From Cinnamomum chago (Eukaryota > Streptophyta > Magnoliopsida > Laurales > Lauraceae): DNA of 64,000 nt. Numbering within the stretch: position 1 is the first letter of the stretch; each line of letters opens with the position of its first letter. The stretch lies in the NCBI GenBank assembly GCA_038049695.1, contig CP142451.1, forward strand, positions 34,518,001 through 34,582,000, written 5' to 3'. The position numbers and the translations under genes are program-made. Positions 23,855 through 36,182 of the stretch are shown here, one piece after another. The notes below the pieces were generated by a model that ran no database searches, was not told the DNA's origin, and was given only the letters and a program-made list of their open reading frames with translations.

Positions 23855-26300
23855 CACTCTGCAGTTGCATCCTAAGTTAGGGCGACCCTTATTATTCTGG
23901 AAAGGGGTCTGCAAAATAGAAAATCCCAAATTACAAAGGCCAAAGGAAGATATTGCCCGTTTCCACTAGAGGAAGCGGACCAATGCATAGGATGCACCTA
24001 CAAGGACAATTGCCTTCAGAAAGAAGCAGGTGATTTTCCAATTCACAACAAACCATCAATAGTTCAAAGGCTAGTAGCATTAGGATGGGTGATGGGTCTA
24101 TGAGCAAATCAGAAGTATACAAGTAAAAGAGGCCATATCACTCACTATACAGGAAGTGTTTGTGCACCATGTTTGTTCCGCAAGGGGTAAAGCAAAATTT
24201 ATGGTGAAGAAATCCCTGCCACCAAAAAAATTAACTTTATCATGTTTGGTCGGTCAAAACAAGTAAAAAGTAAAGTACCAGCCACCAAAGCTGTTTACTT
24301 TTATTTTGTGAAGCCCAAAAAAAAACAAAAGTTTACCTCATAAAAGATAAGTAAAGTGGTAACATTACCACATAGCTATAAAAAAAAGAGTGGTACTTTA
24401 CCACTTGTTAACTTCTCATCCCCCTAACTTCAGCCCACGAAAACAAATGCATTTTTATTTTATCAAAAAGCATACTTCACTTTTATCGAACCATTAACTG
24501 TACCAGCAAATAAAACAAGCATGCTCTCTAGGATAATGTTCTATTCCCTCCATGAATCACTTCGACAAAGTGTTAAACACACTTGGAAACAAGTACAGAA
24601 GAACTTCTGAAGCAAATGAGCTAAGTTAAACCAAGGTCCGTGGACTCCATGCATATGAGGATGAGTTCCAATGGCCATCCCTGAAAAACTAAACAAGTTT
24701 GAAAAGAAAAAGAACAAATCAGAGGGATTTACATGCTAACTCTGAGAAAAATACGGCCCTAACTCATCCCAAGTAAAGTTTCACAAGGTTTCTCCCTTTA
24801 ACAAAGTTTAGAATGAGCAATTGCGAAGAATAGTCAGTTCTTTCAAAATAAGGCTCATGAAGAATTTTGCGGATCAAATCATTGGGATCCAATGAACCTC
24901 AGACCTATTTAGCCAAGACCAAGCTTCAGAAATTTAAATAGCTGGGGAAAAGACCAAAAACAGCTCAAAGCAGGGAAAGACACAAGGTGCAACTGCAAAC
25001 AATGAAAAACAAGATACTAGGGCACCTTGCACCAAAAAATAAATAATAATAATAACAATAATAATAATAAAGAATTTCAAAGTTCAAAGCACACCCCAAC
25101 TATTTGCAAAGCCACAGGGGCACTTATGTTCTTCATTAAGGGAACGTTCAAATGTCTTTCAAGCAGAAATTGTGTGAATGAAACCTCTGGTTCAAGAGTT
25201 GTAACTAAGGAGACAATGCTAACCATAAGAACACTGTTTGAAAAAGGTTCCAGTCCAGCACTGCCCACTGACAACATATTTGAAGTGCTTAAAGACACTG
25301 AGGAATTTTGAAGCTCAAACAAAAACTTGGTTAAATTAAAATCAGAAAAGAAATCAGAGAAATGACCAAGGCAAGGAAAAGAAACATGAAAACGGGCAAG
25401 GAAAAAGCCAGTAGTCAGTAGATATGCACAGCAATATTGAGGTGTCGACATTTTGGTTTGAGTCTCATGGAAAATGCTAATTGGAAGAAGAGTAGGTTGG
25501 AATACACTTGATTCTCGCCAAATAAAAAAAAAAGGTGAGACATGAAGAAATTACAAAAGTTGAGCATGAGAATGAAAATAAGCTGTGAATTCTTTTCAGG
25601 AATGCAATGGAAGGACAATGACTAGAGGTGACCATACGGTACTCACAAGAAGGAAAGCCTCTGAAATTTCCAAAAGCGCAAATGACTTTCAGATGTTTGA
25701 CATAAGTTGACCAAGTGGAAAAGGAAAGAACAAGAATTAGCAGTTGTTTCTGCAAAGTGCAAACATCATAAAATAAAATAAAATGCTCCAACCGTTTAGA
25801 CATTTTGTCTACTAGTTTTGCCAAATTCAAACCCCCGACTTGTCCAGATACAAGCACAAACCTTACAATGATCCAACACTATATCAGGAAGTATTGTCTA
25901 CTAGTTTTGCCAAATTCAAACCCCCGACTTGTCCAGATACAAGCACAAACCTTACAATGATCCAACACTATATCAGGAAGTAAAAATCATATAGCTAGAG
26001 AGTACCAAATAACAACAAAAGAAAGCATCAAGTAGACAGAAACACTCTGCTGATGTCAATGGTCTGTGGCTTTAAAAGAAAACATCTACCTCCAGAACCT
26101 TTCTTTCTTGGTCAATATCTCATAACAATGCGCACAAGGGATGATCAATTCATGCAACATCTGAGGAAGAACTGAAAACAAGGCTGAGATAAGACCCAAA
26201 TCAAGTTACCGACATCAGAATCTTCTCACAGCACCATGGGGAAACAACCAACCAACTATAAAATATTCATTGAAGCCATACTTCCTCCTTCAGAGACAAC
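23855..26300. other. gene-free stretch downstream of the transporter gene
   Basis: No gene recognised. It contains an imperfect (AAT)n tract near 25040-25072, the 89 bp tandem repeat at 25805-25982, and the presumed 3' UTR of the minus-strand transporter just left of 26301. The open frames on both strands near 25030-25860 look like chance. Confidence 0.4.
25805..25982. repeat. near-perfect 89 bp tandem duplication
   Basis: Two adjacent copies (25805-25893 and 25894-25982), each starting TTGTCTACTAGTTTTGCC and ending TATATCAGGAAGTA. I see no difference between them by eye, so the duplication is recent, or else an assembly artefact. It lies about 320 bp past the transporter stop codon, possibly in its 3' UTR or downstream region. 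Confidence 0.9.
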
Positions 26301-26817
26301 TCAGGCACGAGCTTTTCCATAAAGATGTGCATAGACAATTTTGGTCCTATGCACAAGAATCATGCTCAAGACAACTGCGATAATGCAAAATCCTGACATA
26401 ATTAAAGAGGTGAGGAAAAAGCAAATTGATCCCTCGCATTTCAGAGACTCTTCCTGACCAAATGCTCTACCAAGCATTCCTCCAACCATAGGTCCAGAAA
26501 TTTGCCGGTGCCTACGGAGATGAGCTTGTTTCTCTGCTTCGTGATCATATATAGTGCTAGCAATCAGACCAGAGAAGACTAATGAACCTGCAGGGTTGGC
26601 CATTGTGAGGAAATTGTACAAGGCTCCAAAGTTTTTCAAACCAAACAGCTCAGAAGCAGCAGCCGGCACAATTGCCCAATGGGCGCCATATCCAAGTCCA
26701 ATTAACAGAGTTCCAATGTGCATTGCCCCTGGCCACCCCATTGCAAAAAAGAAATGCCCAAAAGCCATCACAATCTGGGCAACGGCCAAGGTGACTGGCC
26801 TTGGATACACATACTCC
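26301..26817 (-). CDS. transporter exon 3
   Basis: Encodes the last 171 or so residues, from REYVYPRPVTLA to LYGKARA and stop. The acceptor is TTGACAG, ending at 26818. It contains GYGAHWAIVPAAASELFGL and FLTMANPAGS, strongly conserved in this family as I remember it, and a final helix before the short basic tail. Confidence 0.92.
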
Positions 26818-29800
26818 CTGTCAAGCAATATCATGAGATCAGAAGGGGGAAAAGATGGTAATTTCAGTAACAAACAAATGAGAAATATGCTGTCAACAAG
26901 CCCTGGTATCAGCCTAACAATAAAATATGCACTTCAATGAATTAAAAGGCCCAGGCCAACTTGTGAGTTCGCAGAGGATGACGTTGATGATGTTATAACC
27001 ACATACTAGGAAGTGTTAAGGTGAAGGCCATCTTTCTTTGTCCCCCACATTTTCCTTCCATTCTAAATTAATACTCCGATCGTCTCTGATTAAGAATGAA
27101 AACATACCCGATCATGAGAAAGGTGGGAAATCACTGTCTTCTCAAGATATCAATGACATGTTGAGGTAAACTATAATCTTGTTAAAACTACTATTAGTTC
27201 AAATTAGAAAGATTAAGGAACTCTACTCATTACCAGGTATCATCTGTTATGTTCCACCTAGGAGGCAGAATAGAATACAGGAACTCTGTTATGAGTGTTC
27301 CATTTTTTCAGTCCAAATCAATAATCTAGTCCCTCTGGCTAGATATGAAAGGTTCCTGAAATAGATTTATGTGGAGAAAAAGCATTGTGTCCGCTCAAGA
27401 CATTCAGGAATACCAAACAAAAAGAAAAAGGATGACTAACAGGTCTGCAAATGCCTGAAATTGCGTCAAAATTGAAAATAAAATATGTATCCAGCTGCAG
27501 TTCAAATTACCAATTTCTGCATCACTCCAAAAAACACCAGGGAAAAATGACCATTCATTGTCCTCAATAATCAATCCGATTCCAATATGTCGTATATACA
27601 AAGAAACCTGTAAACATGCTACATAAGGATGGTTAAATGATGATCATACCTCACAATAATCTCAGAGAAATAGCCTCCACCAATCCTTCCAAGAAAATTC
27701 CAAATGCTGATCATAGATACAAATATATGAGTATTGTCATATCCCAAAGATTGGCTCATCTGACCCAGATTGTCAATGACAGTCAAACCAGATCCAGAAC
27801 CCAGTAAAAGAGAGAAAAAAAGAAGCCACAAATCCGCCTTGATCAATGCCTGTGTCAAAGTGAAGTCCTCCCCTCTATGTGGGCCTTTCTTCCTCTTCAC
27901 TCTCACAGCTCCTTCAGCTGCTGCTTGAAATAGCCTTGCTTGTAACTGGGCAATCCGCTTCCGCCTCTCTAATGCAGGTAGCAGGTCTACTTCTCTAGGC
28001 TTTTCATCTTCCACTTCACTCAAAATAACCTCATTTACATCTGTTGGCTGAGCTGATTTAGATGGTCCTTGTGTCTCATGCGCTGGCAAAAGAGTCTCTT
28101 CAATAGGAGATTTTGGGTCCATATTAAAGCTCAACATCACAGGAATGGCAATAGGAAGCAACAGAATAAGGAATAGAATAGTTGTGAATAAAATAATCAC
28201 GGTATAGCTCAAATCAACTAGATCTTCGAGAAGCATAACACCCATTAAATAAGCTGCTAGAAGTAGGCAAACACTATAAATGAATGTGAAACTTGAACCA
28301 TCAGATGGGCGCACTTGTTTGTGGCCTCCAACAGGTCTGACAATGAACATTAAAGCAATAATCACCATTGATGGCCCGACAGCAACCATGAAGATGAGCG
28401 CTGCATGATCAGGTGTATTTACAATTGCATACACTTGAGTCAAGATAGCGCCGCCCAAACCAGCAAAACCCTTCAATATCCCCACTACTGGACCTCGACT
28501 TTTGGGGAAGTTCTGGACACATGAAACCAGTGCACCAGTATTGAAGTAGGTCTCTCCATTTGTTCCAACAAATATAAGAATGCACATCTGCACCCCAACA
28601 TTCACTTAAAAACTTTAACTCAGCAATAAATTATCACACTAAGATAACAAAAACATAGATTGTAAGCAATGAATTACCACATTAAGATAACAAAAACATA
28701 GATTGTAAGAACATTTATTAGTATCTATAGAGTACTAAGAATTAACATATCAATGACAGGGTGCAGTTAGGAGACATGACAAGATTTTGGGCACATGGGA
28801 TGCCTTCCATGCTAATATAAATCAAATTGGTTAGATTTGAACTTGTGATACATCAGATATAGATGTGGAACAAAAGTCAGAAACAATTTCTCTGACACCA
28901 TAAATGCTTTGTAGTTTGTAGAGTGGATCCACTAATGTATTCCATCCACAAGTGATTTGCAGTAGATCCATTGCTACAGTCTAAGAAGAATATTTAAGGG
29001 GAAAAAAAAGATCCACAGACAAAACAGCACAAAAAGAATAAAAGCACCCAAAATGAGTGAAATTCCCTTAAAATGGAGCTTTAAAATAAATAATAAGATA
29101 ACCACAGGCACCGAACTAAGAAAGAGGTAGGAAAAGCAAGAGAAGCTCCTCGTTCTATTATCATGCATGACCTACAAGAATTTATTTATGCGATCAAAAT
29201 TTAAATATGAACAATGTCCCCATACAAGGAGTGTCAGTTCTGATGATCCCTTAGTAAGTGCATCAACATAATCTTCTCTACTGCTATTGGAGGAACTCAT
29301 TAACTCTTTACATCCTAATCCCAAATCTTAATAAAAATAAACTCAGACACCATGATGCTTTGAAACTTCGAAAGGCCCAAACTAAAATATTCTTTGGGCC
29401 AGCATTATCTCAAGATTGCCCGAAATGATCAGCATAAAAGCCTCGAATGCTCCCTAAGAACTTTCTCCATCTATTTTGTGTTCCACTGCTTCAAGTTGTA
29501 ATGAACCGATAAAATTTGGCTTAACAGAAGCAAACAAACTAAAGGACCTGACTATACGATTCCCAAACTCAATCTGAGCATCACATTACTCCTCATGTTT
29601 GATTAATAATCAGCAAACATCAATGGAACAACTGGGAACTCGACAACGATAGAGAACCAAGCAATTCTTCTTCTAACAGGAAACGGCTAAGAAGGATTTC
29701 ATTTTCACCGGTGGTCAAATCTTCATCAATCACTCAAGCCTTTCAGTCATCAGTCCAAAACTCCAACCACTCAAAAACAGATGATCTCTCAACTGCCCGA

Positions 29801-32800
29801 AGGATGCTCTCAACTGAAACTATTTACTTATTTGTATATCACCCTTGAAGCAACACAGCAATGAAAACCAAATTCCCTTTTCCAAGCAAACAAACAGCTC
29901 CACATCCAAAGTGCAAATGAAAACAAGCAAACAGAACCAACTCTAGCAACACATGGCCAATTTAAATTCCATGGTTTAGGATAAGAGGTTATAATTCTTT
30001 ATGGATACAAACAGAAAAGCAAAGACAACCTGTAACTTTTCAACTTCCACTTTGATTATATGTACATGAAGCACCCTTCAGCTTATCAGATTACTGTTCT
30101 AGACAGAGGTGCTATCTATAGCTCGGCCTGTTGGGAATCACTATCAGTTGAGCATTCCATTCAAATTTCGACTAACTTTCAGTGGATGATAACATTAATA
30201 TGTTGAGATCTAATGCAGGTAAAAACTTTGACACCAATGCAGTCAGGAGCTGCAAGAAGGAATTAAGGGTAAAAGAAGGATGGCCTCACGCCTAGCCCTG
30301 AGTGCCTCACACATTATATATATTAAAGCAAAGGAGAAGGTGGGCTGTGAGGGGTGTCACTTCAGCATCCAATTATTCTCCTTTCAGAAAAATCACTTAG
30401 AAAATAGTCATGAAGACTTTGCCTTTCAAGTGGGGGCCTCCTCAATTCTCCTAAAATCTCCTAAAATCTTTCCATCCCCGCCAATCATCACTACACCTCC
30501 CACATCACCTCCCTAAATCTCTCCATTTAAATTAAGATTATGGTTTCATAAACCTACATTTCTAAAATCCTTCAAACTTCCCCTAAAATCTCTCTTTTCC
30601 TAACATTTCTATTTTATCTTCTTATCTTAATCCTCAAATCACTCTCTAATCTTAATCCATCCTAAAATTTGTCTAACTAATCCTCTTATCATTATGATTT
30701 TAGTATTAACTTTGTAAACGGTTGGATTCACTCACGTGATGGATTCTCATGCACATTACATACTGCTATGCTATTTATGACTTAACAAAATGCTCAGAAC
30801 AGGGCCCACCCTGATGCACGCTTGCATTCACTATGAGCATATGGACCATACATGTGATTGAGATCTACAAGGTGGGCCCCATATAATTATTGGTATGCAA
30901 TTGTTGTTAGTTTTCATGCATTTTGGTTTCTAATTGGCTACACGGCTTGCACTACAGGCCCCACATGTGAGATTGCTACTTCACAAAAGCATAAAGCCTA
31001 ATTGAAGTGGCCCACCATATGCCATTAATCACATAAAAAGCTCATAACCCAATGATATGCATGAAGCTCTGAGATCTTCATCGATGGAAATCTTATTTTA
31101 CTTCACAAAGGCTTGAAGTATACTTGAAGTTGCCATTGATCCATAGAAATTAACCTTGATTCAAGGAGGACCAAGGGAGGTGGATGATCAATGAGGAAAC
31201 AAATATGCCCAAAAAGAAAATGATATGCATTTGCGAATGCATATTATTGATCATGCTAATTTCCTCTTTGAGGCATCGTTAGGTTTTATAACAAAAGAAA
31301 TGCATTCTTTCGGACTGTATTTAGGAAGGAGTTGGAGTTATATATATTTAATTCCAAATGTCATCAATAATCATAGATGAATAATATATCTAAAACTCAA
31401 TATATTGATTTTGCTTGATGCATTTTTCATTGTGTTCTCTTGAGGTTCATTTATTGATTTTTAGTGATTCAACCTCATGAAATGCTAATGTGAATGGATA
31501 ATATATGTTATTTATTATTATTTTTATTTTTCTTATCAGTTCATGTTACACATTATTTTGGGTTATCAAGAAAAGATTTTCTCTATTTATTTCTCCATTG
31601 CTTTTTTTCCTAAATAAGTACTATTGGGATGACCCAAGCCATTTTTTGAAATAATATATTTATATATTTAGTTTATTTATCAATAATATTCTAAAGAAAA
31701 TATTAAATTAAAAAATATTTTTATTTTTTAGATCTGGACTTAGCAGGGGCCTGTGTTACTAGTATCTTTTAGACAAATGCGAAGGAGAATAAAGGAGACT
31801 TCTTCAACAATCAATCTCACAAAGATTATTCTCAAAACTCTTTCCCTTTATAAAATAAAGAAAAATAAATTTTAATCCCTTCTTAAGATAATTTTCCTAT
31901 TCCAATTAATAAAAAATAATTAAGCCCTAACCTACTTAAATGAAGCATACGATTATAAGAAATTTTGATGAAGAAAAAAGGAAACTTAATTCTAGTGAGT
32001 GAAGGGCGGAATAAAGGTCCTAATTAAATGGGTTTTTTTAAAGAAAATCACAAGTTCAATCCTTTAATTCAATAGGAATGTTGATGTGTGCTCCTCATCC
32101 AAATCACAAGATCTTAAACATGATGAGAATAATCAGTACCACAGATCTGGAGTGGAACATCCGTGTGCTTTGATGAATCTGAGCCTTAATGTAGCCTATC
32201 AGCTAAGTTCAGCTCTAGATCTGGCTCAGCTTGGCCTTGGGCCATACAAGATCTGATGTATAAGGGCTGCATCAGATGAACCAAGGATGGACAATGAAAC
32301 AAAAAAAAAAAAAAAAAAAAATCCTCCACCATCAAACAACCCAATCATCTGATTAGTTCATATTTCACACTAAATTATGTACCATTTGGTATGTTTCCTT
32401 CTTGGCCATCCATTTCACAAGACGGAACAGTTTAGAGTGGAGTTGTTTTGCACTCATACATGGTGTCACCAGATGAACTAGATCATAGAAAAAAATGGAT
32501 CCACCATTATGGAATGCTTAACCAAATGAGCAATCCCCTTCGAGAAAACTGAAGACCCAATTCTAAAGGCGAATAATTGATATGAAGATAAACTTGAGAT
32601 TTAAGAACCTATGGAAAAAAGATAGCATCAAGTAGCAGGTCCAATGCTATTTTCAAAAGATATGCATAGAGAACTTGTCTAGAGTTATTGATTCACTCTC
32701 AAGTTCATAAACACCAAACACTTAAAAGAAAAAAAAAAAGAAAAAAGAAATGAATTCAAATAAAACTAATGATGATGATAATAGTAGCAAAAACAATTGC

Positions 32801-35199
32801 CAAATCAAATAAATCAATAAACGACTGCTAGATTCTTCTCCGCATAGAAAGAAAGGTTCAATATCCACTGTGCATCAGGGATCATCAGCACATGGTATAA
32901 CCTATGATACCAGATACTTTACATGCCCATCATACATGTGTCAGACAGTAATGACACTTGTGGTGATACTCAATACTGCTCCAATACTTCTATGCCTCTA
33001 GCCTCTAGGATACAAGATTAGCATATTCTACCATTCTGAATCCATTTTATAGTTATATTCGTTTTCTTATTTTTCAATTTGAAAAAAATATTAGAAAAGA
33101 GTATCATCATCATCAAAGCCTTATCCCAACTATGTTGAGATCACTGGCAGTTACATGAATTTTGTTTCTCCATTCTTGTCTATTCTGAGCCAAATCCTAG
33201 GATAGGTTGCACTTCTTCTAATCTATTGTTACTACATCCATCCACGTCCTCTTTGGCCTACCCCATCCACTTGGTAGGCCATTAACCTGCATAGAAAAAA
33301 ATTTCCTCACAGGCGCCATTGCTGGCCTACGTTGGACATGTCCAAGCCATCTAAGATTTCTTATTAAATTTTTCAATGAAACAAAAGGCAAATTAAAAAT
33401 CCTATTCATCTAAATCCAAATAATTGTCATGGAGACCAAAATATCAATCAACTTGTTAGAGTAAAAGCAATAACATTCCAATCACAAAATGCAACAGGAA
33501 TCTGCCAACCAAGTGACTAGCACCGTCCTTGTTTCAGTCTTGCCCATAACCAATTAAAATATAGTTGTTACCCAAAAGAAGACACCAGAAATCTCATCAG
33601 AAAGAATAAGAGTTAAGAGTCTTTTCTCCAAAAAAAATAAAAAAGGAAAAAAAAAAGAGGAGGGAACAAAAACCCAATTCATCAAATTCCACCAAAATAT
33701 CAAAGCTATCAAAAAGATCTAATCACATCTACAAACTCTACTTTTCACAATAAACAAAAGAAGAAAACAAAAACAAAACAACTCATCGAGAACCTTTGGA
33801 TCACGATCTTTAACAGGATCTGTTCTATGGGCTCATATATCTGTATCCTTAAGTACTACAGAGAACCTTTGAACCAAGACTGTTGAGAACATATCAAACA
33901 AACAGAAACCAAATTCTTTACATTCCACAAAATATCATCAAAGCTATCAAAAGGATAAAATCTCATTTGCAAAAGCCCGAACTTTTTCACAACAAACATG
34001 AGGACAAAACGAAAACAAAATATGAAATCCCTCCAAGCAGCAAAATTATAGAAAAGGATATTTAATAAACAAAACCAAAGTCGATAACTTGAACAAAATT
34101 ATCAAAGATATGGAAAGGATCAAATCGGATATGAAAAAAAAAAAACCACTTTTCATAACAAACATGAGAAACCAAGTGTGTTATCTCCCCCAAACAATCA
34201 AAACTACTGAAAATAGATTAAATAAACAGAAATCAAATCCATCCAGTTGCAACAAATTATCAAAAAAGATCAAATCTCACTTGCAAATCACCCAACTTTT
34301 AGAATAAAACAAAACTGAATTATGAAATTCCTCCAAACCTTCAAAACTAATGAGCACTAATTGAATCAACACACACTCCCTAGAACACATGTCCATCCAA
34401 ATCACCACAGAATGAAACCCAACTCATAATCTTCCCACTAAATAGATTATGAGATCGAAAACAGGCTGAATTTACTTACCCATAACACACACCCAAACAA
34501 AATCACCAAGAGCAAAACCCAACTCACAATATTCCTTCTAATGAGACTGAAAACTGCTCTAATTCACTCACCCAGAAAACATATCCAACAGAATCACCAT
34601 ATAACAAAATCCCAAATCATAAAATTCCTACAAATGAGATTGAAAGCTGATTACACTGACTCACACCAGGAAAAACTTACAATCCAATTCACCATAGAAC
34701 AAAACCCGATTCACAAAACTCCTAATGAGATTGAAAGAAACCTAATTGAGTTGACTAGCACCAAAATCTATCCATCCAATTATCACTATAGAACAAGATC
34801 CAATTCACAATATACTCACCAATCAGTAAAACCCCATATCACAAGAGATAGAGATGGACTCACCGCCCACAATGGCAAAACGGGTGCTCTGCGTGTTACA
34901 ATGAGCCAAACCCAACCATATCCAATGAAGTTCTGCACGGCACCAATGAGCAGACCCGCCCATATGGGCAGCACCTCGCAGAGAGTCGCTGCAAGGAACC
35001 CAATGCTATCTCCGAGGTCCTTTGCCACACCCAAGCGCGCAATCTCCTTCTGGTTGTAATTGAGAGAGCTTTTTATCACTGGTGATAGACTGCCAAAGAG
35101 ATAACCAATTCCAGCAACCGATTGCACCCACATCGCCGCTACGAAAACCAACCATCTGTTGTTGATGAAGGCCCCAAATCTCTCCTTGAATCGACGCAT
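26301..35199 (-). CDS. nodulin-like major facilitator transporter (three-exon gene)
   Basis: Polytopic membrane protein of the plant nodulin-like/MFS family (NFD4-like; remembered closest type Arabidopsis At5g14120). The substrate is not established for this clade. Exons 34864-35199, 27650-28587 and 26301-26817 join to 596 residues plus stop, about the usual family length. Junctions are clean: PLWA|gtgagt joins phase 0 to MCILIFVG; EIIV-AG|gtatg joins phase 2 to G-GAG, giving REYVYPRP. The N-terminal half (residues about 8-260) has NNRWLVFVAAMW, GIGYLFGS, SSLNYNQ and GETYFNTGALVSC. A hydrophilic loop (about 265-355) holds SEVEDEKPREVDLLPALER. The C-terminal half (about 360-580) has GSGSGLTVIDNLGQ, WNFLGRIGGGYFSE and GLGYGAHWAIVPA. 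Start ATG at 35199, because the two upstream in-frame codons (TTG, GTG region) give no better start. Intron 1 is 6,276 bp and filled with repeats. No disabling change seen. Confidence 0.92.
26818..27649 (-). other. transporter intron 2
   Basis: An 832 bp GT-AG intron of ordinary AT-rich plant sequence. No repeat or element recognised. Confidence 0.85.
27650..28587 (-). CDS. transporter exon 2
   Basis: Encodes residues 113-424 and two bases of the next codon, including the second part of the nodulin-like domain, the central acidic loop and the first C-terminal helices. Acceptor GGGGTGCAG ends at 28588; donor AG|GTATGA begins at 27649, phase 2. Confidence 0.92.
30314..31762 (+). mobile_element. 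non-autonomous Helitron in transporter intron 1
   Basis: Starts TTATATATATTAAAGCAAAGG after an A and shares about 80 bp at this end with the Helitron at 14843-13264 (GGCTGTGAGGGGTGYCAC, ATTCTCCTTTCA-like). It ends with a decayed hairpin region (CTGGACTTAGCAGGGG), then CCTGTGTTACTAG, followed by T at 31763. CTAG|T and the A-T insertion site fit Helitrons. No coding capacity. It lies antisense to the host gene. Confidence 0.65.
33107..33420 (-). pseudogene. RTE-like LINE 3' fragment in transporter intron 1
   Basis: The minus frame reads LRWLGHVQRRPAMAPVRK, then GWGRPKRTWMDVVTIDLKK, the C-terminal tail typical of a plant non-LTR retrotransposon. The 3' terminus GGCTTTGATGATGATGAT, a short (GAT)n tail, fits RTE-type elements. 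It is the same family as the relic at 5143-7270. 5' truncated. Confidence 0.75.
33660..34345 (-). repeat. degenerate tandem array 1 in transporter intron 1
   Basis: About four diverged units of roughly 145-220 bp. On the plus strand each carries, in order, AACAGAAAYCAAAT or a like word, AAATTATCAAA or AAATATCAAAGCTATC, GATCAAATC or GATAAAATC, and CTTTTCACAA or AACTTTTAGA, then AAACAAAA. Starts are near 33664, 33893, 34070 and 34215. The units were probably made by repeated local duplication of intron sequence. Confidence 0.65.
34348..34820 (-). repeat. degenerate tandem array 2 with recurring donor-like motif
   Basis: About five units of roughly 90-100 bp next to the exon 1 donor. In gene sense they carry a splice-donor-like word: GGTGAGTAT (34820-34812), GGTGTGAGTC (34670-34661), GGGTGAGTGA (34572-34563), GGTAAGTAAA (34480-34471). 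Each is followed by CTCATTA-like and TTGTGAGTTGGGTTTTG-like blocks. The genuine donor is GCG|GTGAGTCC at 34863. Confidence 0.7.
34864..35199 (-). CDS. transporter exon 1
   Basis: Encodes residues 1-112, MRRFKERFGAF to VLPLWA, with the first hydrophobic segments. The donor is GCG|GTGAGT at 34863-34862, phase 0. The plus-strand open frame across it is an antisense shadow. Confidence 0.9.
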
Positions 35200-36182
35200 C
35201 ACTCCCAAAAAAAAAAATCAACTCAAGAACACCCCAGTTGGGAGAAATTACAGATTGAAGAACTAGGAGGATCTTCTCCTCTTTTTGTCAGTCTTGGGTG
35301 ATGGATTATGGAAAATATTGAAGGAAATGAAATGGGTAACTGAGAGAGAGAGAGAGAAGTAGACTGATTCAAGCCTTTTCTACTGTGTTTCCAGAAGAGA
35401 ACACTTCCTATCTTTGCAGCTGAAAAGTTGGTAATTGAAATTCAAGTTTCTCAAACCACTGAAATGTGGATCTATCATCTATAAATGGCAAGACTCATCA
35501 ACTTGGATGTCTTCTTTTTTCCAACTCTTTTGGATATTCTTCCTTGACAAAAGTTGAAAACAGAAGCTGAGAGAGAATGACGGATCGAGATCTCTGCAGC
35601 TTTGGCTGGAAGCTTTTGTGGGTCCATTGTTGGCAGGGCATTGAAGTTTGGCCTTGGCCATCTAAAAAATCATTATCTTTCGTGCAGAGGTTTTTTTTAT
35701 GCAAAGTTGTAACAGTCTCTTGACAAATTAAAACATTGCTAATTTCCATAATTGTACTAGTGATCGATAAAATCAATTCATACATGTACTTTCTATTGCT
35801 CAGCTTCATTTAGAGGGGTCTAAATTCTCTGGTATCTCTATTTTTTTGGAAAGTTTTATCTGCTAAGCGGAATTCTGCTGCTTTTCCAAATAAAACGAGC
35901 TTTTGAGATATCCGAAGATCCATCCATCTAACCAAATTCATGTTGTGGGAAAAGAGAGCGATGTTTTAAAAAACGGAAGTACAAGTAGAGCTGTCAAAGC
36001 GCTGTGCAGGTGGGCCCGGAGTTGTCCTTACCCAATAGGAAACGGATGCTCTTTCGTCCAAACATGGGAGTCATATTTAGACGTATCACGGGTCGCCACA
36101 TGCGAGAGCGGAGGAAAGAGAATTTGTTTTTCTCTTTCATTTGCCCCCCTTCCGCCCCTGCACGTGTCAGTCCCTGATTCGT
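35200..36182 (-). promoter_or_regulatory. 5' region of the transporter gene
   Basis: The presumed 5' UTR and promoter on the minus strand. A (GA)n tract at 35342-35357 reads CT in the transcript, as is common in plant leaders. No convincing TATA box for the minus strand was located. The open frames at 35479-35809 show no recognised domain. From about 35990 the sequence becomes GC-richer and begins the palindromic cluster region. Confidence 0.4.

Larger units (their letters stand above)
28588..34863 (-). other. transporter intron 1 (6.3 kb)
   Basis: A large GT-AG intron. From the acceptor side: plain AT-rich sequence (28588-30313), a Helitron (30314-31762), low-complexity sequence with an A21 tract near 32301-32321, a LINE 3' fragment (33107-33420), then two degenerate tandem arrays reaching the donor (33660-34820). 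Confidence 0.85.

Noticed and set aside
26554..26940. 128-codon plus-strand open frame
   Set aside because: Antisense shadow of transporter exon 3.
34541..35059. 172-codon plus-strand open frame
   Set aside because: It runs antisense over transporter exon 1 and the intron repeat array; the minus-strand exon fully explains the openness.
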